Of a DNA stretch of 64,000 bases, positions 50,908-60,987 are shown piece by piece. The DNA is taken from NCBI GenBank assembly GCA_002428965.1, contig DIYI01000001.1, positions 62,001-126,000 of the forward strand, read 5' to 3'. A program made the position numbers and the translations under genes. Source of the stretch: Jejuia sp. UBA6058. Its GTDB lineage: Bacteria; Bacteroidota; Bacteroidia; Flavobacteriales; Flavobacteriaceae. Within the stretch, counting starts at the first letter, position 1. Each line of letters begins with the position of its first letter. The notes beneath the pieces were generated by a model. That model made no database searches. It worked only from the letters and a program-made list of their open reading frames with translations, and had not been told where the DNA came from.

Positions 50908-51687
50908 ATGATTTCGGTTGTTATCAGAAATAAAAATCAAGCCAAGGCACTAGATTTTTCACTTAAGAACCTTAAAGAGAGATATCAAGATGATATTGAG
51001 GAAATTATAGTGATAGATAACTTATCTACCGATGGTAGTGAGGCGGTTTCCAAAGTATATGGAGCGCGATTTGAAACCATAAAGGATTTCAGTTATGGTG
51101 GTAGCGCTAATTTTGCAACAGAAAAGGCTAACAACCCTATAGTAGTAATGTTTAGTGCACATTCCTATCCTGTAAGTCATGACTTTTTTAAACTAATTAA
51201 AGAAAAGTTTAGCGCTAATGATAATTTGGCAGGCGTTAGATGTTTACATCATCCAAATGATTATCAGAATTACATTAATAACGTTTCTGCGTCGGATGAT
51301 CCGAACAAATCTGGATTAATATTTTCAGGTTCTGCGTTTAGAAAATCTATCTGGGAAAAACTTCCTTTTAGAGAAGATGTTGCAACTTTTGAAGATAAGG
51401 AATGGACAGTAAGGGTTTTAAAAGCCGGTTTTGATATTGAATTTGTGCCATCAATTTTTTGCTATCAAATTAAAAGAACAAAAGAGCAAATGTTTTTCCG
51501 GTTCAAAAGAGACATGATTGGAAATTATCAGCTTTGGCATCAAGAGGTGAAATTTTTAAGTGTAACCAAGGGTTTCTTTGTGTCAGTTGTTAAGCTGATT
51601 TCTGGGTTTTTTAGTGACTTGTGGTATGTGCTTTTAAGATATTTATATGCTTTAAAGTTCCTATTTAATAAGCCAAATAAATTTTGA
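50908..51687 (+). CDS. Glycosyltransferase, family 2 type (H)
   Basis: 259 residues from the ATG at 50908, 1 bp after the acyltransferase stop; a TTG at 50896 would overlap that gene. The N terminus I-S-V-V-I-R-N-K-N-Q is an unusual GT2 start in which R-N-K-N replaces the common Y-N. V-I-D-N-L-S-T-D-G-S and F-E-D-K-E-W-T-V-R-V (about residues 163-172) are recognisable. The C terminus has two hydrophobic stretches. Confidence 0.82.
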   Translation: MISVVIRNKNQAKALDFSLKNLKERYQDDIEEIIVIDNLSTDGSEAVSKVYGARFETIKDFSYGGSANFATEKANNPIVVMFSAHSYPVSHDFFKLIKEKFSANDNLAGVRCLHHPNDYQNYINNVSASDDPNKSGLIFSGSAFRKSIWEKLPFREDVATFEDKEWTVRVLKAGFDIEFVPSIFCYQIKRTKEQMFFRFKRDMIGNYQLWHQEVKFLSVTKGFFVSVVKLISGFFSDLWYVLLRYLYALKFLFNKPNKF

Positions 51688-51703
51688 CACTCCGTTCTTC
51701 CGA

Positions 51704-52768
51704 ATGACTAAAAATAACAATTTTGATTTTTTAAGATTTCTTTTTGCCCTTTTTGTGGTTATCTCTCACGCTTATCCATTATCAGGAGGAAGTGAAACGT
51801 CTCAATGGATATATCAAATCACAAATGGACAAATTGTACTTGCCAGAATTGGTTTATATGGCTTTTTTGTTATCAGTGGATTTTTCATTTTTAAAAGTTT
51901 ACAGCGCAGTAAATCGTTAGGAAATTATTACAGAAAACGGTTTTTAAGATTATTTCCAGGGCTTTCTATAGTTTTAGTAATAACAGTTCTATGTATACCC
52001 TTTGTTTATGAAGGCACAACACCCCTAATTACTAAACCAGAGTTCTATACCTATTTACCATATAACCTCTCATTATATGGTTTTCAGCCTGTTGTTTCAG
52101 GTGTTTTTGATGATAATCCTTACCATTCTATAAACGGTTCTTTATGGACCATTAGGTATGAGTTTTCATTGTACATAGCGCTTTCATTATTATTTTTTAT
52201 ACGACAAAAGATAATTGTAATAAGAAGTATGATAGGTGTTGTTTTTGTTGGTCTCTTAGTGATTTATAATTGCTATTTGAATCGTCTTTCGGGCTCTTCA
52301 ATTTTTGGTATGTTAGGGTACGAAATATTGGATTTAGGTACTTTTTTTGTTTGTGGAAGTTTACTAGCTGCTTTTAATTTTGAAAAAGTTAAAAATGTGG
52401 GATTTTTACTTTTTGGAATTACTGCCATAATTATATCTTTTTATTTTAACTTTTTTGACGAGATTAAGCATGTTGTTTTGTCTATAACAATACTTTTAAT
52501 CGGTTTTATACCGGTACCATTTTTTAGTAATTTTGGACGAATAGGAGATATGTCTTACGGCATTTATATTTATAGCTTTCCAGTGCAACAGATGTTGATG
52601 CATTATTTCAAACTAAATTTATATGAGTTAATGATTCATTCTACCGCTATTTCAATATTTTTAGGGTACTTTTCATGGCACCTGATAGAAAAGAAAGCAT
52701 TGAGTTATAAAAACAAACCCTTTTTTTCGGAAACCAAAATTTATCCAAAAAAAGTACATATAGACTAA
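51704..52768 (+). CDS. Membrane acyltransferase, single-domain (acyltransferase-3 family)
   Basis: 354 residues with about ten hydrophobic helices. It begins N-N-F-D-F-L-R-F-L-F-A-L-F-V-V-I-S-H-A (residues 5-23), the family's His-containing first helix, then G-F-F-V-I-S-G-F-F-I-F-K-S and Y-R-K-R-F-L-R-L-F-P. Unlike the protein at 49008 it has no SGNH domain. Two acyltransferases in one locus imply either two acylated positions or two acyl groups. Confidence 0.9.
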   Translation: MTKNNNFDFLRFLFALFVVISHAYPLSGGSETSQWIYQITNGQIVLARIGLYGFFVISGFFIFKSLQRSKSLGNYYRKRFLRLFPGLSIVLVITVLCIPFVYEGTTPLITKPEFYTYLPYNLSLYGFQPVVSGVFDDNPYHSINGSLWTIRYEFSLYIALSLLFFIRQKIIVIRSMIGVVFVGLLVIYNCYLNRLSGSSIFGMLGYEILDLGTFFVCGSLLAAFNFEKVKNVGFLLFGITAIIISFYFNFFDEIKHVVLSITILLIGFIPVPFFSNFGRIGDMSYGIYIYSFPVQQMLMHYFKLNLYELMIHSTAISIFLGYFSWHLIEKKALSYKNKPFFSETKIYPKKVHID

Positions 52769-52777
52769 TTTTAAAAT

Positions 52778-53599
52778 ATGTTTAAAAGGTTTTTTAAAGA
52801 TTTAAAGAATAGATATAGAAAGATAAGGGTTTTGTTATCTCCGCATCCTTTGTTTCGAAGAGTAGATAAATTTAAACTTTCAAAAATTAAACGCGAAACA
52901 AATAAAAAAGGCTTCGTCATACTTAAACCCAAAGGATGGGCTCATACAATTAAGATTCGTAAGAATTATACAGATAGGGAAGTAGTACATTATGTTTTAC
53001 AAGATCAATACCATCTACCTCCATCTTCTTTGGCAATTGCCCATGGCCCTACGATCCTAGACTTAGGAAGTAATATTGGCCTAACTATAGCACATATGAA
53101 GCAAATTTACCCCAATGCTAAAATTATTGGTTATGAAATGAATACAGAAAATTACAACCTTGCAGTACGAAATACAAAATTCTATAGCAATGTAAGTGTT
53201 AATAATAAAGCCGTTTGGATTGAAGATACATTGGTTTCTTACAAAAACGACTCAGGTAATGATGCTTATTCTATTACCCAAGGCCAATCTGCTGGTAATG
53301 AATCCGACGTAATTGAAGTAGAATCAATAACACTAGATAGTATTATTAAACAGCATAATATCAAGCAAATAGATTATATTAAAATGGATATAGAAGGGGC
53401 TGAAGAGTCTATTCTTTCATCTGGAGATATAGGATGGATGAGTATTGTGAAAATGATGAATATTGAAATGCATTTGGATGACGAAAATGATATTGATAAA
53501 TATATAACAATACTTAAAAATAATGGTTTTGATGCATGGAAAGACACAAAACATTGGTCTAGTATTTTCGCTATCAGAAAAGTATCAGTTTTAAGTTGA
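52778..53599 (+). CDS. FkbM-family SAM-dependent methyltransferase
   Basis: 273 residues. SAM motif I is I-L-D-L-G-S-N-I-G-L-T (about residues 93-103), the acidic strand end is I-G-Y-E-M-N-T-E-N, and the FkbM signature Y-I-K-M-D-I-E-G-A-E-E-S-I-L lies at about 206-219. FkbM enzymes O-methylate hydroxyls of natural products and sugars. It is the second methyltransferase of the locus and unlike the TylF-type one. Confidence 0.88.
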   Translation: MFKRFFKDLKNRYRKIRVLLSPHPLFRRVDKFKLSKIKRETNKKGFVILKPKGWAHTIKIRKNYTDREVVHYVLQDQYHLPPSSLAIAHGPTILDLGSNIGLTIAHMKQIYPNAKIIGYEMNTENYNLAVRNTKFYSNVSVNNKAVWIEDTLVSYKNDSGNDAYSITQGQSAGNESDVIEVESITLDSIIKQHNIKQIDYIKMDIEGAEESILSSGDIGWMSIVKMMNIEMHLDDENDIDKYITILKNNGFDAWKDTKHWSSIFAIRKVSVLS

Positions 53600-53654
53600 A
53601 TTTGATGGAAATAAAAGATTTAAAGTAAAATTTGTTTTTAATATCGGCATTAAA

Positions 53655-54515
53655 ATGACACCTAAGGTATCTGTGATTGTTCCTTGTTACAACCAGGCTA
53701 GATTTTTGGAAGAAACACTACTTTCTGTTAAAACCCAAACCTTTACCAATTGGGAATGTATAATAGTGGACGATGGAAGCACAGACAATTCCAAAAAATT
53801 GTCTTTGCATTGGTGTGAAAGCGATAAAAGATTCAAATATTTTTACAAAAATAATGGTGGATTAAGTAGCGCAAGAAATTACGGACTAAATAAAGCTATT
53901 GGAAGCTATGTGCAGTTTCTTGATTCTGATGATTTAATTCATCCAGAAAAATTTGAAACTCAGTTAAAAGATTTAAAGGAAAGTGAAATAAGTATTTCTA
54001 ATTATTTTTCTTTTATTGATGGTACAGATAACGCAGCACCCCATCGTTATTTGTCTCCATTTTTATCTGAAGAAAACTATAAAAGAGAGATAATATGGGA
54101 TTGGGAATATAGGAAATCCATTCCATGCCATACCGTACTATTTGATAAAAAATTGATAGAAAAACATAAATTAACCTTTAATGAGAACTTGCCAAATCAT
54201 GAGGATTGGGTGTTTTGGTCTCAGTTGTTTTATTTTTCAAAAAGCATAAGTAATAATAAAGCGGAATTAGCAAGGTATAGAATTCACAATAGATCTATGT
54301 CAGTTGATTATAGATTAATGCGGCGAGGGTTTTTAAAAGCTGCAAAAGATTTAAAATATTTTTTTAAATCTCAAAATGAAAAAGAACTAGCGTTACTTTG
54401 TAAGGCAAAATATAAGGAGATTTATAATAGAGGTAGAGTACCTTTTTTAAAGCTATTAAAATCTAAAATATATTCTAAATTAGTTCCAATCTATAGATAT
54501 GTCAAAAAAAATTAA
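53655..54515 (+). CDS. Glycosyltransferase, family 2 type (I)
   Basis: 286 residues. It has K-V-S-V-I-V-P-C-Y-N-Q-A-R-F-L-E-E-T, T-N-W-E-C-I-I-V-D-D-G-S-T-D-N-S (about residues 34-49), G-G-L-S-S-A-R-N-Y-G-L and F-L-D-S-D-D-L-I-H-P. It shares T/S-N-W-E-C-I-I-V and G-G-L-S-x-A-R-N with the transferase at 48050. A 55-bp gap separates it from the FkbM gene. Confidence 0.9.
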   Translation: MTPKVSVIVPCYNQARFLEETLLSVKTQTFTNWECIIVDDGSTDNSKKLSLHWCESDKRFKYFYKNNGGLSSARNYGLNKAIGSYVQFLDSDDLIHPEKFETQLKDLKESEISISNYFSFIDGTDNAAPHRYLSPFLSEENYKREIIWDWEYRKSIPCHTVLFDKKLIEKHKLTFNENLPNHEDWVFWSQLFYFSKSISNNKAELARYRIHNRSMSVDYRLMRRGFLKAAKDLKYFFKSQNEKELALLCKAKYKEIYNRGRVPFLKLLKSKIYSKLVPIYRYVKKN

Positions 54516-55563
54516 GCCTATAGCTATACACTTACCACAGTTCCATCCAGTTCCAGAAAATGACGATTGGTGGGGTAAGGGGTTTACAGAATGGACTAAT
54601 GTTGTTAAAACAACACCTAAATTTAAAGGACATTATCAGCCCCATTTACCAGCAGATTTAGGTTTTTATGATTTGAGATTAGAAGAGGCACGTTTGGCAC
54701 AAGAAGCTCTGGCAAAAGCATATGGTATTTATGGGTTTTGTTACTATCACTATTGGTTTAATGGCAAGCGCATGCTTTACGAGCCATTAGATAGGAAACT
54801 TAAAAATGTAAGGGAGGATTTGCCATTCATGATGTGTTGGGCAAATGAGGATTGGACAAGAATTTGGGAAGGTTCTGAGAATAAAGTGCTTTTAAAACAG
54901 CAGTATTCTGAAGAAGATGATTTAAAACACATTGAACATTTGTTGAAGTATTTTGGGGACGACAGATATATAAAAGTTCAAAAAAAACCAATTTTTGTGA
55001 TTTACAGACCTGAGTTATTTCCAGATATAACGAAAACGCTTAAACTCTGGCGTAAAGTTGCTAAAGAGAATGGGTATCCTGGTCTTTATCTAGGTTATTC
55101 AAAAAAATCTGATATAGATTACTTGCCATATGGGTTTGATTTTGCGTTTGAGTTTCAGCCCAGTTTTTCCATATTGCCTAAACCCCAGAAGGTTGGGTTT
55201 CTCAAAAGATTTGCTCAAAAATTTGGTGTGAGTAGCCCTGTAAAATCAAAAGTATACACGTATGAAGCTTACTCAAATTTACAAAAAAAACAGCCTTTTT
55301 TGGAGAATATCTATCCAGGAATAACCCCAATGTGGGATAACTCTGCTAGAAAAGAAAATGCATTTATCCTGAATAATGCAACACCCAAAATCTATGGTAA
55401 ATGGTTAAATTATATTAAGACCAATTATCCATGGAATACTGTTCCAGAAAATTTTATTTTTATTAACGCATGGAATGAATGGGCTGAAGGAAATCATCTA
55501 GAGCCTTGTAAAAAATGGGGTTTGGAGTATTTAGAGACAACACAAAATGTATTAGAAGCCTAA
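54499..55563 (+). CDS. GH99-like (WbsX) polysaccharide biosynthesis protein
   Basis: 354 residues. It has the N-terminal A-I-H-L-P-Q-F-H-P-V-P-E-N-D-x-W-W-G-K-G-F-like segment, T-E-W-T-N-V, Y-G-F-C-Y-Y-H-Y-W-F-N-G, C-W-A-N-E-D-W-T-R-x-W and the C-terminal I-N-A-W-N-E-W-A-E-G-N-H-L-E-P. These are the family hallmarks of WbsX. Members are listed with O-antigen glycosyltransferases but have a TIM-barrel glycoside-hydrolase (GH99) fold, so the true reaction is uncertain. It overlaps the previous gene by 17 nt. Confidence 0.88.
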   Translation: MSKKIKPIAIHLPQFHPVPENDDWWGKGFTEWTNVVKTTPKFKGHYQPHLPADLGFYDLRLEEARLAQEALAKAYGIYGFCYYHYWFNGKRMLYEPLDRKLKNVREDLPFMMCWANEDWTRIWEGSENKVLLKQQYSEEDDLKHIEHLLKYFGDDRYIKVQKKPIFVIYRPELFPDITKTLKLWRKVAKENGYPGLYLGYSKKSDIDYLPYGFDFAFEFQPSFSILPKPQKVGFLKRFAQKFGVSSPVKSKVYTYEAYSNLQKKQPFLENIYPGITPMWDNSARKENAFILNNATPKIYGKWLNYIKTNYPWNTVPENFIFINAWNEWAEGNHLEPCKKWGLEYLETTQNVLEA

Positions 55564-55564
55564 G

Positions 55565-56482
55565 ATGTATCAAACTACAGTAAGTGTTTTTATGCTTACC
55601 TATAATCAAGAGCGTTACATCAAGCAAGCTATTGATAGCGTTTTGAAGCAGAAAACAAATTTTAATTTTCAACTGGTTATAGGTGAAGATTGTAGTACCG
55701 ATAATACAAGAAATATTTGCGCGTATTACGCCCAAAATTTTCCAGACAAAATTAAACTTTTACCCGCGCTTTCAGAAAATAAAGGTTTAATTAAAAACTA
55801 CTTAAGAACTATAAAAGAATGCGATGGAAAGTATATTGCTATTTGTGATGGGGATGATTATTGGATCGATAATAACAAACTGCAAAAACAAGTTGATTTT
55901 TTAGAAAATAATCCTGAGTATTACATCGTTAGTACAGGGTTGAAAAAGTTATATAGCAACGGTAAAATTAGAGCTTCGATACAGAGAAAGACAGGTGAAA
56001 ATTATAAGTTTGAAGATTTAGTATTTGAGAATTTTATAGCTTCTGTAACCGTGTTATTTAGGAATATACAAATTTCAGACGCTTTGCCAAACTGGATTGC
56101 GAGGTTTCCATATGGCGATTGGCCGACGTATTTATGGACACTTAAAGCAAAAGGTAAAATATATGTAATGCAAGATGTAACGGCAGTTTATAGGAATGAT
56201 ATAGGAGTATCTTCAAAAGTAAGAAATCAAAACAGTCGAATTGTCAAAGTTAATCTAGAGATTATAAAGTGTATATCAAGAGACAAAAATTTCTATAATA
56301 AGAGAGAAGCTATTGCACAAAGCTTATTAAAGCACACAAAAGATTTGGTTGCTAGTTACAACAGAGAAAAAAAATACTTCAAAGCTTTTAGTCTATCTTT
56401 AAAAACAGTTTTGCAATCTAAGGGTTCGTTTTCTTTGGTGAAATTTTATTTTTACTCTTTAAAGCATTCTTTTATAAGTTAG
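55565..56482 (+). CDS. Glycosyltransferase, family 2 type (J)
   Basis: 305 residues. Motifs are V-S-V-F-M-L-T-Y-N-Q-E-R-Y-I-K-Q-A-I-D-S (about residues 5-24), I-G-E-D-C-S-T-D-N-T and A-I-C-D-G-D-D-Y-W (about 95-103). The E-D-C-S-T-D and D-G-D-D-Y-W variants mark a GT2 subgroup common in Bacteroidota surface-polymer loci. It starts 1 bp after the WbsX gene. Confidence 0.89.
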   Translation: MYQTTVSVFMLTYNQERYIKQAIDSVLKQKTNFNFQLVIGEDCSTDNTRNICAYYAQNFPDKIKLLPALSENKGLIKNYLRTIKECDGKYIAICDGDDYWIDNNKLQKQVDFLENNPEYYIVSTGLKKLYSNGKIRASIQRKTGENYKFEDLVFENFIASVTVLFRNIQISDALPNWIARFPYGDWPTYLWTLKAKGKIYVMQDVTAVYRNDIGVSSKVRNQNSRIVKVNLEIIKCISRDKNFYNKREAIAQSLLKHTKDLVASYNREKKYFKAFSLSLKTVLQSKGSFSLVKFYFYSLKHSFIS

Positions 56483-56492
56483 GAAAGTATTT

Positions 56493-57560
56493 ATGATTAC
56501 CGTTGTATTAACAAATAGAAATAGAGAAATTTATCTCATTGAAAGATGTTTAAAGTCCTTGAAGGCTCAAGCTAACAAAGATTTTAAATGTATTGTTGTT
56601 GATTATGGTTCCCGAACAGAAGAGCTTCTAAATTTAAAGTATGTTTTAACAAACTATCCAGATATTCAATTTATTACTTGTAATACTTCTAAACAATTAT
56701 GGTGTAAGTCTAGAGCTATTAATATTGCATTAAAAACATGTAAAACACCATGGTTTTTTGTGGGAGATATTGATATGATTTTCCATCCAGATTTTATTGA
56801 AAACCTCTACCACTTAAAGGATAATAGTGAAGTGGTTTATTTTCAAGTTGGGTTTTTAAATAAACAGGAATCCCTTATTGATAGGGCTTTTGATGCCTAC
56901 AGGGTGAGTTTTAAATCTAATTCGGAGGCAACAGGAATGACCCTTTATAAAACAGACGTCCTAAAATCTTTAAATGGTTATGATGAATTTTATCATGGCT
57001 GGGGAGGCGAAGATACAGATGTACATGTACGCTTGGATAATGCAAATGTTAAAGTAGATTTTTACGATAAAAAACTGCTGATGTTGCATCAATGGCACCC
57101 TAAGGCTTACAGAAGCAAAGAAAGTTTAGAGCCATATCATGATGATTTAGAATTAATAAATCATAGATACTTAGCATACACTAAATTGAATGGAACGAGT
57201 ATTGCAAATACTAAATTTGAATGGGGACAATACAATGAAAAGGAGTGTGAAGTTTTAAAAAATCCAACAAAATACTTTGAAATAACCAATGAAGTGGCAG
57301 ATATAAAAGGTTTTGTAAATAGCATACTATTGCACCTCAATGATGAGGTGGTAAAGCTAACTATAAGACATCATCCAGAATATAAAACCCTTAAAAACTC
57401 GGCGAAAAAAATACTTAATAAAAAGGTGAAAACGTTTTTGCCAATGCAAGAGGTGAATAATTTAATATTAGAGACCGTTATTGGAAACTTTAGAAATTCT
57501 GCTTACGAATATAGCTTCAATATAGATTTATCTCAAATAGAACTTATTATCAAATGTTGA
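56493..57560 (+). CDS. Glycosyltransferase, GT2/GT7-C-like galactosyltransferase type (K)
   Basis: 355 residues. The GT-A part has V-V-L-T-N-R-N-R and F-V-G-D-I-D-M-I-F (about residues 89-97, a D-x-D motif). The middle has F-Y-H-G-W-G-G-E-D-T-D-V-H-V-R-L (about 168-183). The W-G-G-E-D motif is the acceptor loop of beta-1,4-galactosyltransferase-like and chondroitin-polymerase-like enzymes, so a Gal or HexNAc transfer is plausible but unproven. About 110 C-terminal residues have no clear domain. Confidence 0.8.
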   Translation: MITVVLTNRNREIYLIERCLKSLKAQANKDFKCIVVDYGSRTEELLNLKYVLTNYPDIQFITCNTSKQLWCKSRAINIALKTCKTPWFFVGDIDMIFHPDFIENLYHLKDNSEVVYFQVGFLNKQESLIDRAFDAYRVSFKSNSEATGMTLYKTDVLKSLNGYDEFYHGWGGEDTDVHVRLDNANVKVDFYDKKLLMLHQWHPKAYRSKESLEPYHDDLELINHRYLAYTKLNGTSIANTKFEWGQYNEKECEVLKNPTKYFEITNEVADIKGFVNSILLHLNDEVVKLTIRHHPEYKTLKNSAKKILNKKVKTFLPMQEVNNLILETVIGNFRNSAYEYSFNIDLSQIELIIKC

Positions 57561-57570
57561 AGCCAATAAG

Positions 57571-58719
57571 ATGAGAATATTAATGGTTTCAATGAATTCG
57601 ATCCATTTTGAAAGGTGGACAGATCAACTTAAGGATGCGGGTCATCAGGTTTACTGGTTTAATATTACTGATGGCGGTTATTCTAAAAAGTTATCTTGGG
57701 TACATCAAATAACAGGTTGGAAACAGAAATTTCCAAAATTGAAGGGAAGAGTTTTTATGAAAAAATATTTCCCAAGAATTTATAGGAGATTTAGTTTTTT
57801 TATAGAGAGGAATTTAGAAGCTGTTTTTGAGAAAACATTAATCGATGTAAAACCCGATATAGTTCATAGTTTTGCTCTTTATGTTTCTTGTGCGCCCATT
57901 TTGTCTGTAATGCAAAAGTATTCAAATATAAAATGGATATATTCCTCATGGGGAAGTGATCTATTCTATTTTCAACATAATCCCTCATATTTAAGAGATA
58001 TTAAAGCTGTTTTGCCACGTGCTAACTATTTGTTTACAGACTGCAAGCGAGACGTTCAATTAGCAAAAATTTACGGATTTCAAGGTGAGGTGTTAGGTGT
58101 TTTTCCTGGAGGAGGAGGTTATTCTATTGATAATTACAATGGCTGGGTTCAGTCAGTAAATAAAAGAAAAAAGATACTAGTTAAAGGGTATCAAGGAAGG
58201 TCTGGGCGCGCCATACCTGTTTTAAAGGCTTTAAACAATTTAAAAGAAAGTATAGAAAAATATGAAATTGTAGTATTTGGGGCAGATCTTGAAGTCCAAG
58301 ATTTCATTGCAAAACTTGATATGAAAAATACTTTGAAGCTTACGGTTAATAATAAATCTAGTTTTATGCCTCATGAAGAACTTATGCAGCATATGGGAGA
58401 AGCATTGATTTATATTGGTAATAGTAACTCTGATGGAATGCCAAACACTTTACTTGAAGCTATTATTATGGGAGCTTTTCCCATTCAGTCAAACCCAGGA
58501 GGAGCAACCGAAGAGGTGGTCACACACAACAAAAATGGGCTTCTTATTATAGACTGCGAGGATAGTGATGATATTGCTTTGCAAATAGAAAATGCCATTA
58601 AAAATAAGACCTTATTGAATAATGCTTTTGAAGTAAATCAAAAATTAAAAGTTAATTTTGATAGACAACACAATACGGATAGAGTCATAAAAGCGTACAA
58701 TTCAATTCTAAATTCTTAA
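57571..58719 (+). CDS. Glycosyltransferase, family 4 type (L)
   Basis: 382 residues. The N-terminal domain includes F-E-R-W-T-D-Q-L-K-D-A-G-H. The C-terminal domain has V-K-G-Y-Q-G-R-S-G-R and S-D-G-M-P-N-T-L-L-E-A-I-I-M-G-A-F-P, where the donor motif reads D-x7-E, then N-P-G-G-A-T-E-E-V-V. The fold and motifs place it in GT4. The donor is unknown. Confidence 0.86.
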   Translation: MRILMVSMNSIHFERWTDQLKDAGHQVYWFNITDGGYSKKLSWVHQITGWKQKFPKLKGRVFMKKYFPRIYRRFSFFIERNLEAVFEKTLIDVKPDIVHSFALYVSCAPILSVMQKYSNIKWIYSSWGSDLFYFQHNPSYLRDIKAVLPRANYLFTDCKRDVQLAKIYGFQGEVLGVFPGGGGYSIDNYNGWVQSVNKRKKILVKGYQGRSGRAIPVLKALNNLKESIEKYEIVVFGADLEVQDFIAKLDMKNTLKLTVNNKSSFMPHEELMQHMGEALIYIGNSNSDGMPNTLLEAIIMGAFPIQSNPGGATEEVVTHNKNGLLIIDCEDSDDIALQIENAIKNKTLLNNAFEVNQKLKVNFDRQHNTDRVIKAYNSILNS

Positions 58720-59583
58720 ATGCCTACAATCAAAAGCACCAAATATTCAAAAAGCATAAAGATAACTTCATCAAAAAAAATCCGACTATTTTGGTGGAAT
58801 GAAATTAAGCTTCAAGGTAAATCAAAAGAGAATTATGGGGATTTATTGGGGAAATATTTAGTAGAAAACATATCTAAAAAACAAGTTGTTTGGACAAATC
58901 CAAAATCCATTAGTTTATCAAATTTTTTTAATCCAATTTATGTTACTGTTGGTAGTATTTTAACTCATGTAAATACCAATTGTATTGTTTGGGGAAGTGG
59001 TATAGTTTCCAAAAAATATCCTATTAAAAAAGCGAAATTCTTGGCAGTAAGAGGGCCGAAAACAAGAGAACATCTTCTTAATCAAGGTTTTGATGTTTCC
59101 AGTGTTTATGGAGATCCCGCGCTCCTTTTACCTAGGTATTATAACCCCAAAACTCAAAAAGAATATAAGTTAGGTATCGTTCCTCATTATAGCGATTTTT
59201 CTGTGGTAAGTGAGATTTATAGGGAAGATTCTTCGGTTTTGTTAATAGATTTGATGACGAATAATATTGAGAATACAACGGATCAATTCTTGAAATGCGA
59301 AAGAATTATCTCATCCTCGCTTCATGGAATCATTGTGGCGCACGCTTATGGTATACCAGCCGTTTGGCAAAAATTTTCTAATAAGGTTTTTGGGGATGAC
59401 ATAAAGTATCGAGATTATTTTGAATCTGTCAATATTCAGTCTTACAATTCCGAAGTGATTTCAAGCAAAATGACAGAGGAATATATAAATTTATTATTTG
59501 AGGAGAAGGAATATTTGCCACAAAAGGAGGTGATAGAGGATATACGAAATGGGTTAATGGAGGTATGCCCATTTAAAGATTAA
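58720..59583 (+). CDS. Polysaccharide pyruvyl transferase family protein
   Basis: 287 residues. N-Y-G-D-L-L-G near residue 47, I-V-W-G-S-G-I-V-S (about 88-96), F-L-A-V-R-G-P-K-T-R (about 107-116) and S-S-S-L-H-G-I-I-V-A-H-A-Y-G-I-P-A-V (about 198-215) match the pyruvyl-transferase/CsaB family. Members add ketal pyruvate from PEP to surface sugars, though some relatives act otherwise. It starts directly after the GT4 stop. Confidence 0.87.
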   Translation: MPTIKSTKYSKSIKITSSKKIRLFWWNEIKLQGKSKENYGDLLGKYLVENISKKQVVWTNPKSISLSNFFNPIYVTVGSILTHVNTNCIVWGSGIVSKKYPIKKAKFLAVRGPKTREHLLNQGFDVSSVYGDPALLLPRYYNPKTQKEYKLGIVPHYSDFSVVSEIYREDSSVLLIDLMTNNIENTTDQFLKCERIISSSLHGIIVAHAYGIPAVWQKFSNKVFGDDIKYRDYFESVNIQSYNSEVISSKMTEEYINLLFEEKEYLPQKEVIEDIRNGLMEVCPFKD

Positions 59584-59592
59584 TGTTAATTT

Positions 59593-60987
59593 ATGAACAA
59601 GAAAGTTTTTGTGTTTTTTCCTGATGGTGTTGGTTTAAGAAACTTTGCGTTTACCGACTTTAAGTCAATTGGAGAAAGGATGGGTTTTGATATAACCTAT
59701 TGGAATAACACGGTTTTTTCACTTAAGGAAAAACTAGGGTTTGAAGAGGTTAAAATAGAAAATCAAATTACACATCCTTTTTTACCTATTTACTCTAGAG
59801 CAAGAAAACGCGCAGAATTAAACGTTTCAAGAACTAAGTTTAATGATAATGTGTACTCCACTTATAAATTTCCATTTAACTATAAAGGAATTAAAAACAG
59901 TGTTAGAAGCGTTTGGGTAAAATATTTAATAGGATTATACTCATCAGAAAAGGGCATAGAGAAACTAAGAAAAAAGATTAACAAACTTGAGCGCTCCACT
60001 TCAAAATACAAATATTGTAAAGCCCAATTAGAAACACATAAACCAGATTTAATTTTTTGTACCACACAACGATCTACACAATCTATTAGTGCTTTATTGG
60101 CAGCACAAGATTTAGGAATACCTACCGTGGCTTTTGTGTATTCTTGGGATAACGTTCCAAAAGCGATGCAGGTAGTTGAGACAGACTATTATTGTGTTTG
60201 GAGCCATTTGATGAGAGCTGAGGTATTAAAATATTATCCATTTGTAAAACCAGATCAGGTTTTTGTAACAGGTACACCTCAGTTTGAGCCTCACTATAAC
60301 GAAGCTCTAAAGGAGGGTAGAAGCTTCTTTTTTGAAACACATGGTCTTGATGTTAATAAAAAATATATCTGCTTTTCAGGAGATGATGAAACTACATCAC
60401 CTTTAGATCAGTATTATTTAGAAGACCTTGCCAATGCTGTTAGAAATTTAAATGCAAAAGGCAAGAACTTAGGTATTATTTACCGAAAATGTCCAGTTGA
60501 TCTCACCAACAGATATGATAAAGTAATAAACGAAAATAAGGATATAATTAAGGTGCTTGACCCCGTTTGGGAACAGGTTGGTAGTAACTGGAACGAAGTA
60601 TTGCCTACAGAACATGATCTTAAAATGCTGCACAATGTTTGTGAGCATACTGAATTTGTAACTAATGTATGTTCATCCACAGTATTTGATTTTGTAGCGC
60701 ATAACAAACCTTGTATTTATTATAACTACGAACAGCCCCAACTTAAAAAGGGTATTCGAGATATTGGCCAAAACTATAAATACGTCCATTTTAGAAGCAT
60801 GCCTAGTAAAAATGCGGTTGCATTCTGTACTAATAAAAACGATTTAGAATCCATTATTGAAAGTATTTTGGATGGCAAATTGTCTACTATTGAAGACTGT
60901 AAAAAATGGTATCAAATAGTTGTCGGTGAGACTCCAATAGAAGCATCAAAAAATATTTGGAACGCCATTGAAACCATTTTAAAATGA
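59593..60987 (+). CDS. GT-B-like surface carbohydrate biosynthesis protein
   Basis: 464 residues. The N-terminal half begins K-V-F-V-F-F-P-D-G-V-G-L-R-N, and the middle has L-G-I-P-T-V-A-F-V-Y-S-W-D-N-V-P-K (about residues 177-193). The C-terminal half has V-T-G-T-P-Q-F and T-N-V-C-S-S-T-V-F-D-F, typical of nucleotide-sugar or capsule-type GT-B proteins. No exact family was recognised. Its last 4 nt overlap the next gene. Confidence 0.6.
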   Translation: MNKKVFVFFPDGVGLRNFAFTDFKSIGERMGFDITYWNNTVFSLKEKLGFEEVKIENQITHPFLPIYSRARKRAELNVSRTKFNDNVYSTYKFPFNYKGIKNSVRSVWVKYLIGLYSSEKGIEKLRKKINKLERSTSKYKYCKAQLETHKPDLIFCTTQRSTQSISALLAAQDLGIPTVAFVYSWDNVPKAMQVVETDYYCVWSHLMRAEVLKYYPFVKPDQVFVTGTPQFEPHYNEALKEGRSFFFETHGLDVNKKYICFSGDDETTSPLDQYYLEDLANAVRNLNAKGKNLGIIYRKCPVDLTNRYDKVINENKDIIKVLDPVWEQVGSNWNEVLPTEHDLKMLHNVCEHTEFVTNVCSSTVFDFVAHNKPCIYYNYEQPQLKKGIRDIGQNYKYVHFRSMPSKNAVAFCTNKNDLESIIESILDGKLSTIEDCKKWYQIVVGETPIEASKNIWNAIETILK